NCBI GenBank assembly: GCA_016650175.1
Contig: JAENWG010000005.1
Span: 1 to 55,429, forward strand
Source: Peptostreptococcaceae bacterium
GTDB lineage: Bacteria; Bacillota; Clostridia; Peptostreptococcales; Anaerovoracaceae
Reading direction: 5' to 3'
Length of the DNA: 55,429 nucleotides
Each line of letters starts with the position of its first letter. The stretch's first letter is position 1. The notes under the pieces were generated by a model that saw nothing but the letters and a program-made list of their open reading frames with translations, was not told where the DNA came from and did no database searches. Both the position numbers and the translations under genes were made by a program. Shown here in pieces: positions 8,602-16,446 of the stretch.

Positions 8602-9789
8602 ATGAACATATATAAAATTGCAGAACAAATAGATGTGGTAAAGATTGCTAGTGATATGGTCAAGATTCCTAGTTATTCATTCATGGAACGACAAGAAAAT
8701 AACGTAGCAAACTATATTTATGAATTTTTTAAAAGTAATAATATAGATGTGAAAAAAGTATATGTAGATGAGGGTAGACCAAATGTAATTGCTAAAATAC
8801 CGGGGAAAGGTGGAAAGTCACTTATGCTTTCTGGACATATTGATACAGTTCCACCATATGATATGGTAGACCCGTTTTCTGGTGAAATTGAAAATGGTAA
8901 ACTTCATGGAAGAGGTTCTTGCGATATGAAAGGGCCAATAGCAGCTATGATGGTTGCTATGAAGACTATAAATGAATCGGATGTTGTTTTGGATGGGGAT
9001 TTGTATTTTAGTGCAGTAATTGATGAGGAAGAAAAAGGCAGTGGAATTGAATCCTTAATAAAAGAATGGCCAGATATAGATGCGGTAATAGTAGGCGAAC
9101 CTACTCAATTAAATATATGCCTTGGACATAAAGGTCTTGAATGGATAAAAGTTGAAATTACAGGTAAAAAGGTTCATAGTGGAAACATGAAAGATGGAGT
9201 TAATGCTATAAATATGGCTGTAAGATTCTTAACATATATTGAAGATGTATATTCTAAAGAAATCTTGAAAAGGAAACACAAAATTCTAGGTGAGGCTACT
9301 ATTAATATTGGAACTATAAATGGTGGAGATCAACCTAGTACAGTACCTGATAAATGTGTTATTGGAATAGATAGAAGATTTGTTCCTGGAGAGACCAAAG
9401 AACAAGTTTACGATGAATTAAAAGAAATAATAGAAAAGTTATCGGTTATTTATCCAGGCTTTAATGCTGAGGTGACTAATCTTTTCAATGATGAAAATTT
9501 TCCTTCTCATCTACCATTTTGTACAGATGAAAACAGTGATATTGTAAATTCCATAAAAAAGGCGATGAAAGAAACCGGTGTAAATAATAAAGAAGTAAAA
9601 GCATTTGCCGCATGGAGTGATGCCGGTATGCTAAGCGAAAAAACTAATAGTAAATGTATTGTATTAGGTCCTGGGAATTTAGCACTAGCTCATTCTGCTC
9701 ATGAATTTATTGAAACCAGTGAACTTATAGAGGCTACTAAAATATACATAGGAACGGCAATGAATTATTGTAAAGGAGGCAAAGGCTAA
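8602..9789 (+). CDS. M20 family metallopeptidase (ArgE/DapE/CPG2-like)
   Basis: This 395-aa protein is a two-zinc M20 peptidase or deacylase. Metal ligands and catalytic residues are readable: His79 and Asp81 in SGHIDTVP, Asp108 in GSCDMKGP, the Glu pair 142-143 in DEEEKGSG, and His367 in HSAHEF. A lid/dimerisation domain (KVHSGNMKDGVNAI) sits in the middle. It is cytoplasmic, with no signal peptide. Within this operon it probably cleaves imported dipeptides or acyl-amino acids, but M20 substrates cannot be told from sequence. Start ATG 8602 follows AAAGGGAAG. The next gene begins directly after its stop codon. Confidence 0.9.
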   Translation: MNIYKIAEQIDVVKIASDMVKIPSYSFMERQENNVANYIYEFFKSNNIDVKKVYVDEGRPNVIAKIPGKGGKSLMLSGHIDTVPPYDMVDPFSGEIENGKLHGRGSCDMKGPIAAMMVAMKTINESDVVLDGDLYFSAVIDEEEKGSGIESLIKEWPDIDAVIVGEPTQLNICLGHKGLEWIKVEITGKKVHSGNMKDGVNAINMAVRFLTYIEDVYSKEILKRKHKILGEATINIGTINGGDQPSTVPDKCVIGIDRRFVPGETKEQVYDELKEIIEKLSVIYPGFNAEVTNLFNDENFPSHLPFCTDENSDIVNSIKKAMKETGVNNKEVKAFAAWSDAGMLSEKTNSKCIVLGPGNLALAHSAHEFIETSELIEATKIYIGTAMNYCKGGKG

Positions 9790-11850
9790 TTGAAAATTAA
9801 CGTTAAAGTAAATGATTATTTAGAAAATAATAAAGATAACATGATTGCTGATATATCCGAGTTAGTTAAAATAAGAAGTTTTACTGACAATATTAAGGAA
9901 GTACGAGATGCTTTGAACTATGTTCTTGAACTGGCTGAAAAGATGGGTTTTAAAATAATGAGAACAACAACTAATGATGTTGGTATAGTTGAAATGGGCG
10001 AAGGTGAAGATTGCGTAGGTGTACTTGTACATGTGGACGTAGTAGGTATTGGAGATATAGAAAAATGGGAAATAGACCCTTTTGAATGTACGGTAAAAAA
10101 CGGATATATTTGGGGTAGAGGAACAATAGATGATAAAGGCCCAGTTATATTATCTTTATATGCGATGAAAGCAATAAAAGATTTAGGTATAAGATTAAAT
10201 AAAAAGATTTGGTTGATTGTAGGTACGTCTGAAGAAGGTGTTTGGACAGATATGGAGAACCTTAAAAAAGAATTTAAACTTCCTAATTATGGGTTTTCAC
10301 CAGACGGGGAATTCCCTATATATAATATAGAAAAAGGATATGCAGACATTGAATTGTTCTTTTTTGAGCCTAATAGGAGATTGATAGAAAAATTGGAATC
10401 TGGTGACAGTCCTAATACGATTCCATCTAAAGCTGTGATAAAATTAAAAGGAAGAGAAGAACAGAAATATAATGGAATATCGGTTCATAGTTCAACTCCA
10501 GATAGGGGAATAAACGCGATAGAAAAACTTTGTATTGATAGTGATCAAGAAAATGAATTCAATTTCATTAGGTTCATTAAAGATTTTTTTACGAAAGAGC
10601 ACAATGGATTAGCACTAGGTCTTGACGATGGAACCGAATACTTTAAAGGGCAATATGTTGGTAAGACTTCTATAACACCAACTATATTAAAACTAACGGA
10701 TACAGGTGTCTATATAAATTTAAATATACGTCAAAGATGTGGGCTATCTGTAAAGGAAATCATAGAAGCATTTAATCGTAAAGCCAGTGAGTATTCTTAT
10801 GCATCTGTGTTAAAGGAAAGCCTTGAACCTATGATGGTTAGCGAGAAACAAGAACATTTACAAATAATGAAAAAAGTATGTGAAGATTATGGCTGTGATG
10901 GTAGCTTTAAAGTAGCAGACGGTGCGTCCTATGCAAAAGCAATTGAAAATTGCGTATCATGGGGACCGGTGTTCCCTGAGGATGAAAGTGGTGCACATGA
11001 AGAAAATGAGCGTTTATCGATAGATAGCATGATGAAAGCCGCCAAAATGTATACTACATATCTTATTAGAACAACTAGTGATACAGAAAAAAACAATAAA
11101 CTTAAAGAAATGACAAGTTTGGAAAAAGGATTGTCAATTTTGGAACTGTTTACTGAACAACCGTTAAGATATAATATGGCTCAAATAGTTAAAAAAACAG
11201 CAATGAACAGAACAACATTATATAGAAATCTGTGTGCTTTAGAAAATGCAGGTTTAATTACAAAAGATGAAAAAACAAAAACATATTCCCTAGGCCCTAC
11301 AACTTATAGACTTGGGAATGTTTATTTAAGTAATTCTGATTATCAAGAAAAGGTATATAATGTATTAGAGAAAATTGCAATTGAGACAAAAGAATCGGTA
11401 GGGCTTGCCAGAAGAGATGGATACAAAGTTGTATCAATTTATGCAGTTGAGGCACATCAATCGATGAAAATGAATGACAGGCCTGGAACTTTTTACCCTA
11501 TGAACAAAGGCACTTTTGGGAAAGGGCTTATGGCATATCATGAAAAGCCGTTAACTTCTGAAATTCTTGATAAATATACTTTTGAAAAGACAGCTCCTAA
11601 TACTCTTACCGAAACAGATGAAATTCTTACAGAATATACAAACATAAGAAAGCAAGGTTATGTACTTAGTATCGAAGAAACTCATGAGTTTATTGTTGGC
11701 GTGGGAGTGCCAATAAGAGGTCTAGATAAACGTTATAATAATTTAGTTGCAGTGTCATTTTTTAAACAAAAAGATTATTTAGAAAAGATAGAATTAATCA
11801 AAGATGTTTTGTTTAAATATAAAGAAGACTTAGAAAAAATAATAAAGTAA
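9790..11850 (+). CDS. PepV-like M20 dipeptidase fused to an IclR-family regulator
   Basis: This is a single 686-aa frame. Residues 1 to about 425 form a PepV/carnosinase-type M20 dipeptidase with an apparently complete metal site: His81 and Asp83 (VHVDVVG), Asp114 (GTIDDKGP), Glu148-Glu149 (SEEG), Asp172 (SPDGEFP) and His403 (GAHEENE). After a polar linker (~426-440), residues 441-686 are a full IclR regulator: a winged helix (MTSLEKGLSILELF to YSLGPTTYRLG) and an effector-binding domain containing GKGLMAYHEKP. It starts at TTG 9790, with AAAGGAGG 9 nt upstream, right after the previous stop. An ATG at 11110 opens the IclR part but has no good ribosome site. Such a peptidase-repressor fusion is unknown to me. 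Likely role: split dipeptides and, through the IclR half, control its own operon (inference). Confidence 0.85.
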   Translation: MKINVKVNDYLENNKDNMIADISELVKIRSFTDNIKEVRDALNYVLELAEKMGFKIMRTTTNDVGIVEMGEGEDCVGVLVHVDVVGIGDIEKWEIDPFECTVKNGYIWGRGTIDDKGPVILSLYAMKAIKDLGIRLNKKIWLIVGTSEEGVWTDMENLKKEFKLPNYGFSPDGEFPIYNIEKGYADIELFFFEPNRRLIEKLESGDSPNTIPSKAVIKLKGREEQKYNGISVHSSTPDRGINAIEKLCIDSDQENEFNFIRFIKDFFTKEHNGLALGLDDGTEYFKGQYVGKTSITPTILKLTDTGVYINLNIRQRCGLSVKEIIEAFNRKASEYSYASVLKESLEPMMVSEKQEHLQIMKKVCEDYGCDGSFKVADGASYAKAIENCVSWGPVFPEDESGAHEENERLSIDSMMKAAKMYTTYLIRTTSDTEKNNKLKEMTSLEKGLSILELFTEQPLRYNMAQIVKKTAMNRTTLYRNLCALENAGLITKDEKTKTYSLGPTTYRLGNVYLSNSDYQEKVYNVLEKIAIETKESVGLARRDGYKVVSIYAVEAHQSMKMNDRPGTFYPMNKGTFGKGLMAYHEKPLTSEILDKYTFEKTAPNTLTETDEILTEYTNIRKQGYVLSIEETHEFIVGVGVPIRGLDKRYNNLVAVSFFKQKDYLEKIELIKDVLFKYKEDLEKIIK

Positions 11851-11865
11851 GTTAATAGTTATATG

Positions 11866-11912
11866 TATTATAAAAACAGGAAAATAATAATAATTTTCCT
11901 GTTTTTATAATA
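11866..11912. terminator. Strong bidirectional terminator ending the peptide operon
   Basis: A perfect 20-bp stem (11866-11885 with 11893-11912) encloses a 7-nt A/T loop, with T-rich arms on both strands. It closes the 9.8-kb operon that begins at 1971. Confidence 0.9.
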
Positions 11913-11963
11913 CAATTTTACCGAATCGTGACACTAAGAAATTAGTAGCAAATAATTAAATGT

Positions 11964-11992
11964 TTAGTTACTTTAAAAAAAGGTAATATAAT
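11964..11992 (+). promoter_or_regulatory. Possible promoter for msrAB
   Basis: A perfect TATAAT (11987-11992) is preceded at 17 nt by TTAGTT, a poor -35. Another TATAAT lies at 12006-12011. Which one is used is unclear. Confidence 0.4.
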
Positions 11993-12035
11993 ATATAGAG
12001 TTTAATATAATTATGAGAATTTAGGAGGTTTAATA

Positions 12036-13118
12036 ATGAAATATGTAATAGTATTAGTTATTGCAGCTGTTTTGTCGTTAGTTTTATTTGGATATATGAA
12101 TAAAAATAAAGGAGATAATCAAGAAGTTACGGAAGAAAAAAATAGAGCAAGAACAGAAACGACTAAAGATATCTATTTAGCAGGTGGTTGTTTTTGGGGC
12201 GTAGAAGAATATATGGATAGAGTACCTGGTGTTATTGATGCTACAAGTGGTTATGCAAATGGTATTACAGAAAATCCTACATATGAAGAAGTTTGTACTG
12301 GAGATACGAAGCATGCTGAAACGGTTCATGTTATGTATGATACTGATGTAATTTCATTAGAAGAAGTCTTACAGTATTTCTATAAAGTTGTGAACCCTGT
12401 GTCGTATAATAAACAAGGGAATGACGAGGGTAGTCAGTATAGAACTGGTATCTTCTATATAAATGAAGAAGACCTTGAAATAATCGAAAAAAGCATTTCA
12501 GAATTACAAAAAGAATATGATAAAGAAATAGCTATAGAAATAAAAGAACTTGATGGCTATTATTTGGCCGAAGAGTATCATCAGGATTATCTTAAAAAGA
12601 ATCCAAACGGTTATTGCCATATCGATTTAGGATTAGCAGATGAACCGTTAAAAAAGATTAAGGATGATGTAGTAATTGATGAGAGTAAGTACATACTTCC
12701 TAGTAAGGAAGAAATAAAAGCTATGCTAACCGATGAACAGTATAAAATAGCTATGGCAGGAAGCACTGAATGTGCTTTTGATAATGAATATTACGAGAAT
12801 CATGAAGATGGTATATATGTAGATATAGTAACCGGTGTTCCAATATTTTCATCAAATGATAAATATGAATCGGGCACAGGTTGGCCAAGTTTTACGAAAC
12901 CAATAGCTGAAAATGTAATAAAAAGTCTTAATGACAATTCAAATAACATGATGAGAACAGAAGTAAGAAGTAATCTGGGGAATATTCACCTAGGCCATGT
13001 CTTTGAAGATGGACCTAAAGATGAAGGTGGATTAAGATATTGTATGAATAGTAGCTCACTTAAGTTTATACCTATAAATGAAATGGAAGAGAAAGGTTAC
13101 GGATATCTTCTGGAATAG
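12036..13118 (+). CDS. msrAB: Membrane-anchored methionine sulfoxide reductase MsrA-MsrB fusion
   Basis: The 360-aa protein repairs oxidised methionine. An N-terminal hydrophobic helix (residues 3-20) is followed by a polar linker and then MsrA (S-sulfoxide reductase), with catalytic Cys52 in [10 protein letters not shown]. The MsrB domain (R-sulfoxide) has SGTGWPSF and the catalytic Cys in [12 protein letters not shown]. The usual CxxC zinc sites of MsrB are absent, as in several fused forms. The helix lacks a lipobox, so it is an uncleaved anchor and the enzyme would act outside the membrane on surface proteins. AGGAGG precedes ATG 12036. It appears monocistronic. Confidence 0.92.
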   Translation: MKYVIVLVIAAVLSLVLFGYMNKNKGDNQEVTEEKNRARTETTKDIYLAGGCFWGVEEYMDRVPGVIDATSGYANGITENPTYEEVCTGDTKHAETVHVMYDTDVISLEEVLQYFYKVVNPVSYNKQGNDEGSQYRTGIFYINEEDLEIIEKSISELQKEYDKEIAIEIKELDGYYLAEEYHQDYLKKNPNGYCHIDLGLADEPLKKIKDDVVIDESKYILPSKEEIKAMLTDEQYKIAMAGSTECAFDNEYYENHEDGIYVDIVTGVPIFSSNDKYESGTGWPSFTKPIAENVIKSLNDNSNNMMRTEVRSNLGNIHLGHVFEDGPKDEGGLRYCMNSSSLKFIPINEMEEKGYGYLLE

Positions 13119-13130
13119 TAGCATACTCAA

Positions 13131-13159
13131 TTGACAAAGATTATTGCTGGTGGTAAAAT
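13131..13159 (+). promoter_or_regulatory. Promoter for tRNA-Leu
   Basis: TTGACA (13131-13136), 17 nt, and TAAAAT (13154-13159) form a strong promoter. Its expected start (~13166) falls inside the left arm of the hairpin at 13165-13185. It probably drives the tRNA and murI. Confidence 0.8.
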
Positions 13160-13164
13160 AAACG

Positions 13165-13196
13165 CGCAAGTTGTTATGACTTGCGTATATTTTTTT
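13165..13196 (+). terminator. Terminator of msrAB, overlapping the tRNA start region
   Basis: CGCAAGT (13165-13171) pairs with ACTTGCG (13179-13185), followed by TATATTTTTTT. The tRNA begins at the very next base. Confidence 0.7.
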
Positions 13197-13282
13197 GCGG
13201 ATATGGCGGAATTGGCAGACGCGCACGGTTCAGGTCCGTGTGATAAACAATCTTGAGGGTTCGAATCCCTTTATCCGCACCA
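13197..13282 (+). tRNA. tRNA-Leu (anticodon CAG)
   Basis: The acceptor arms GCGGATA (13197-13203) and TATCCGC (13272-13278) pair perfectly, followed by discriminator A and an encoded CCA. The anticodon stem CACGG/CCGTG holds the loop TTCAGGT, with CAG at 13231-13233. The long variable arm and the GGGTTCGAATCCC T-arm are typical of leucine tRNAs. It reads CTG codons. murI starts 25 nt downstream and may be co-transcribed. Confidence 0.97.
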
Positions 13283-13307
13283 ATTCGTTGTAAAGGAAGG
13301 CTAAATT

Positions 13308-14114
13308 ATGGATAATAGACCGATAGGTTTCTTTGATTCCGGTCTTGGAGGACTTACTTGTATACCATTTCTTCATGAGAAATTACCTAATGAAAAAATT
13401 GTGTATTATGGAGACACTGCAAGAACGCCTTATGGTTCTAAATCAATAGAAAATATTAAACAATTTTCGACTCAAATAGTTGAATATCTAGTCAGTCACG
13501 ATGTCAAACTTATAGTAATTGCATGTAATACTGTAAGCGCAACATCAATTGATTTACTAAAAGAAAAATTTCCAGAGGTTCCGATTATAGGTATAATAGA
13601 ACCAATGGCAAAAAAAATAGCGGATATAGGTAAAAATACTGATAAATTTGGCGTAATAGGTACAAAAGTAACTATTAATAGCGGTGTATACGAACAAAAA
13701 GTAAAAAAGTATAATGAAAATATTAGTATCAATTCATTAGCTTGCCCAGCGCTTGTGCCACTAATTGAAGAAGGTATAACAAATAATGAAATTATGGATT
13801 TAACAATAAAATACTATATAGATGATTTTAAGAAAAAGAAATGTATAAACAAATTAGTATTAGGATGTACACACTATCCGATTATTCAAAAAAACATCGA
13901 AAGACTTTATCCTGATATGGAGCTATTAAACCCATCAGAAGAAGTCATAAATAGTGTTAGTAATATATTAGAAGAAAAAGGTATGCTAGCCGAGTCAAAT
14001 GATAGAAGAAATCTATGTTATGCTAGTGACTTATCAGAAAATTTTCTAAATATGATAAACCTGTTCTTTGACAAAGAATCAGTTGATACAGACATAATGA
14101 AGTTTTATGATTAA
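13308..14114 (+). CDS. murI: Glutamate racemase
   Basis: The 268-aa cytoplasmic enzyme makes D-glutamate for peptidoglycan. It opens with the diagnostic RPIGFFDSGLGGLT and has both catalytic cysteines: Cys73 in ACNTVSA and Cys187 in GCTHYP. Length is normal for the family. ATG 13308 follows AAGGAAGG. No separate promoter is visible after the tRNA, so it is probably read from the promoter at 13131-13159. Confidence 0.95.
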   Translation: MDNRPIGFFDSGLGGLTCIPFLHEKLPNEKIVYYGDTARTPYGSKSIENIKQFSTQIVEYLVSHDVKLIVIACNTVSATSIDLLKEKFPEVPIIGIIEPMAKKIADIGKNTDKFGVIGTKVTINSGVYEQKVKKYNENISINSLACPALVPLIEEGITNNEIMDLTIKYYIDDFKKKKCINKLVLGCTHYPIIQKNIERLYPDMELLNPSEEVINSVSNILEEKGMLAESNDRRNLCYASDLSENFLNMINLFFDKESVDTDIMKFYD

Positions 14115-14171
14115 TAAAGTTTACAATTAGCTCGATTTTGAGCATATAGATAATATGGAGGGTATTAATAA

Positions 14172-15143
14172 ATGTTAACGCAATTTGAAAAGGCTTTAAA
14201 AAAAGACAGAAAAACTTTAGTTTTTACAGAAGGTCACGATATTAGAATCGTAGAGGCTGCAAGTAGATTAAAGGCAGATGGAATGTTAGAACCTATACTA
14301 ATAGGTACGAAGGAAGATGCTGAAGCAGCTGCTAAAGAAAGCGGTTATTCTATCGAAGGTATCACTGTTATCAATCCTAAAGAGTATTTAGAAATGGATG
14401 AAATGGTAGATAAGATGGAAGAGCTTAGAAAAGGTAAGATGACCAAGGATGAGTGTAGAGAGAAGTTGATGCACGGTAACTACTTTGGAACTATGCTTGT
14501 AAAAATGGGGAAAGCGGATGGATTACTAGGGGGAGCAACTTACTCTACAGCAGATACAGTTCGCCCTGCACTTCAAATAATAAAGACAGCACCAGGAAGC
14601 AAAATAGTTTCTTCTTGCATGGTATTAAACAAACAAGATGAAAATAGTAAAACTACTTATGTTTTTGGAGATTGCGCAATAAATATTGATCCAAGTGAAG
14701 ATGATTTGGTTCAGATTGCTTTGCAAACTGCTGAAACAGCTAAGAAGTTTGGTTTAGAACCAAAAGTAGCTATGCTTTCATATTCTACTTTAGGTTCAGG
14801 AAAAGGCGAAAGAGTAGATAAGGTTAGAAATGCTACAGAAAAGCTAAAAGCATTAAAACTTGATTTTGATGTAGACGGTGAATTGCAATTTGATACAGCT
14901 ATTTCACCTGCAGTAGCAAAGACAAAAGCTAAGAATTCTACAGTAGCTGGTAAAGCTAATGTATTTATATTACCTGATATTGATGCAGGTAACATTAGTT
15001 ATAAGGTTGGAGCTAGACTAGGCGGATATGAAGTATTTGGCCCACTTCTTCAAGGACTAAATGCTCCTATAAACGATTTATCTAGAGGATGTATTGCTGA
15101 AGAAGTATATAAGATAGCAATGATCACTGTAGGTCTTGCTTAA
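14172..15143 (+). CDS. pta: Phosphate acetyltransferase
   Basis: The 323-aa enzyme interconverts acetyl-CoA and acetyl phosphate, the first step of fermentative ATP gain with acetate kinase. The short, single-domain Pta form is evident from KTLVFTEGHDIRIVEAASRL, GGATYSTADTVRPALQII, SCMVL and the C-terminal GPLLQGLNAPINDLSRGC. No ackA lies beside it in this window. ATG 14172 has GGAGGG upstream. It ends at the bidirectional terminator shared with deoC. Confidence 0.95.
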   Translation: MLTQFEKALKKDRKTLVFTEGHDIRIVEAASRLKADGMLEPILIGTKEDAEAAAKESGYSIEGITVINPKEYLEMDEMVDKMEELRKGKMTKDECREKLMHGNYFGTMLVKMGKADGLLGGATYSTADTVRPALQIIKTAPGSKIVSSCMVLNKQDENSKTTYVFGDCAINIDPSEDDLVQIALQTAETAKKFGLEPKVAMLSYSTLGSGKGERVDKVRNATEKLKALKLDFDVDGELQFDTAISPAVAKTKAKNSTVAGKANVFILPDIDAGNISYKVGARLGGYEVFGPLLQGLNAPINDLSRGCIAEEVYKIAMITVGLA

Positions 15144-15155
15144 ACACAAAAAAAT

Positions 15156-15190
15156 AATGCCGGTAGCAATTTCTTGCTATCGGCATTTTG
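15156..15190. terminator. Bidirectional terminator between pta and deoC
   Basis: A 14-bp stem with one G-T pair (15156-15169 with 15174-15187) has A-runs on the left and T-runs on the right, serving the two converging genes. Confidence 0.88.
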
Positions 15191-15847
15191 TTATTTGGAT
15201 TCTTTAATGATCTGTGCGCCTGCGCTTGCGCCTATCCTGTCCGCTCCTGCCTCAATCATCTTCTTGGTGGTTTCATAAGACCTTATTCCACCTGAAGCCT
15301 TAACTTGCAGCCTATCGCCTACGGTTTTTCTCATTAGTGCTACATCTGCTTCAGTAGCGCCACCAGTACTAAAACCGGTTGAAGTCTTAACAAATGCTGC
15401 GCCAGCTTTTTCTGAGATTATACATGCTCTAACTTTTTCTTCGTCTGTTAACAGACATGTTTCTACAATAACTTTAACTATAGCGTTATAGTCTTTAGCT
15501 ACGCTTGTTATGGCACATATATCTTTTTCTGTGAATTCGTAATCTTTGTCTTTAAGTGCGCCTATATTTATTACCATATCGATTTCATTTGCACCATCTC
15601 TAAGCGCGGTAATAGCTTCATATGTCTTCGATTCAATAGTCATAGCTCCTAGTGGGAAGCCAACAACAGCGGCTATTTTAATGTCCGTGTTTTCCAAACA
15701 TTCATGAGCCAGTTTTACTCTGTATGAATTAACACAAACAGAATAAAAGTCGTATTTTACAGCTTCTTCACACAAAGAGGTTATCTGCGCTTTAGTTGCA
15801 TCGGGTTTTAATAAAGTGTGATCAAAATATTTATTTAAGGGTTTCAT
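15191..15847 (-). CDS. deoC: Deoxyribose-phosphate aldolase
   Basis: The 218-aa enzyme cleaves 2-deoxyribose 5-phosphate to glyceraldehyde 3-phosphate and acetaldehyde in nucleoside salvage. Motifs are clear: [14 protein letters not shown] at the start, the Schiff-base lysine in [15 protein letters not shown], and VKASGGIRS near the end. An in-frame ATG at 15853 directly abuts AGGAGG (15854-15859), too close to be used; ATG 15847 has 6-nt spacing and is chosen. No other deo genes are adjacent. Confidence 0.95.
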   Translation of the reverse strand: MKPLNKYFDHTLLKPDATKAQITSLCEEAVKYDFYSVCVNSYRVKLAHECLENTDIKIAAVVGFPLGAMTIESKTYEAITALRDGANEIDMVINIGALKDKDYEFTEKDICAITSVAKDYNAIVKVIVETCLLTDEEKVRACIISEKAGAAFVKTSTGFSTGGATEADVALMRKTVGDRLQVKASGGIRSYETTKKMIEAGADRIGASAGAQIIKESK

Positions 15848-15906
15848 AATCATCCTCCTGGGTATCTATAAATTAGCCTTATATTATTATATCACATTGA
15901 AACATC

Positions 15907-15935
15907 TTTACAAGATGAGCTTTCTACATTATAAT
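15907..15935 (+). promoter_or_regulatory. Promoter with very short leader
   Basis: TTTACA (15907-15912), 17 nt, TATAAT (15930-15935). The expected start, ~15942, is the first base of the GGGGGAA ribosome site, leaving about 10 nt before ATG 15952. Confidence 0.8.
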
Positions 15936-15951
15936 ACAGATGGGGGAAATT

Positions 15952-16437
15952 ATGAATTATAATAAGAAATTAAATACAATTAAAAAACTAAGATGGCTCT
16001 CACCATTAATGGGAGCAATAATGTTTATAGGAACAGTTTATAGTTTTGGTGTTTTTACAGCATTGCTTTTAGGATTTATAGCAACTTCTATGTTTTGGTT
16101 GATAATAAACAGATATTATGCTCAAACAATACTTGAGATAGTAAAAGAAAAAGTAAATGCGGTTATTAGTAATATTAAAGGTATAGACAGCATAGTTGAA
16201 ATTAATTCGATTAATTCTTTGATGATTGCGAGAGTTTATATAATAAATTCATCTATACAATCTCATTTAATTAAAGAAGCATTAGTGAAGAAAATAAGTG
16301 ATAAAATAGCTACAAAGCATTTGAAAGCTATACAAATAGCTCTTATAAGCAGTAAAGACGAATATAAACCAACTAAAGAAGCTTTTAATAAGCAGCTGGC
16401 TAAAGAACTGCTAAAAAAATCAAGCGATACAAAGTAG
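15952..16437 (+). CDS. Unknown membrane protein, 161 aa
   Basis: I do not recognise this protein. Residues ~15-55 form two adjacent hydrophobic helices (LSPLMGAIMFIGTVYSFGVF and TALLLGFIATSMFWLII), followed by a ~105-residue cytoplasmic domain of mixed helix and strand ending in a lysine-rich tail. A frame from ATG 15940 exists, but that codon lies upstream of the predicted transcription start and GGGGGAA is spaced for ATG 15952. The NhaC antiporter gene begins 10 nt after its stop, so the two form an operon and may act together; that link is context only. Confidence 0.75.
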   Translation: MNYNKKLNTIKKLRWLSPLMGAIMFIGTVYSFGVFTALLLGFIATSMFWLIINRYYAQTILEIVKEKVNAVISNIKGIDSIVEINSINSLMIARVYIINSSIQSHLIKEALVKKISDKIATKHLKAIQIALISSKDEYKPTKEAFNKQLAKELLKKSSDTK

Positions 16438-16446
16438 GAGTAGTTA

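Noticed and set aside
11110-11850. Separate IclR gene starting at the internal ATG
   Set aside because: No ribosome site precedes this ATG and the frame is continuous from 9790; kept only as a possible secondary start.
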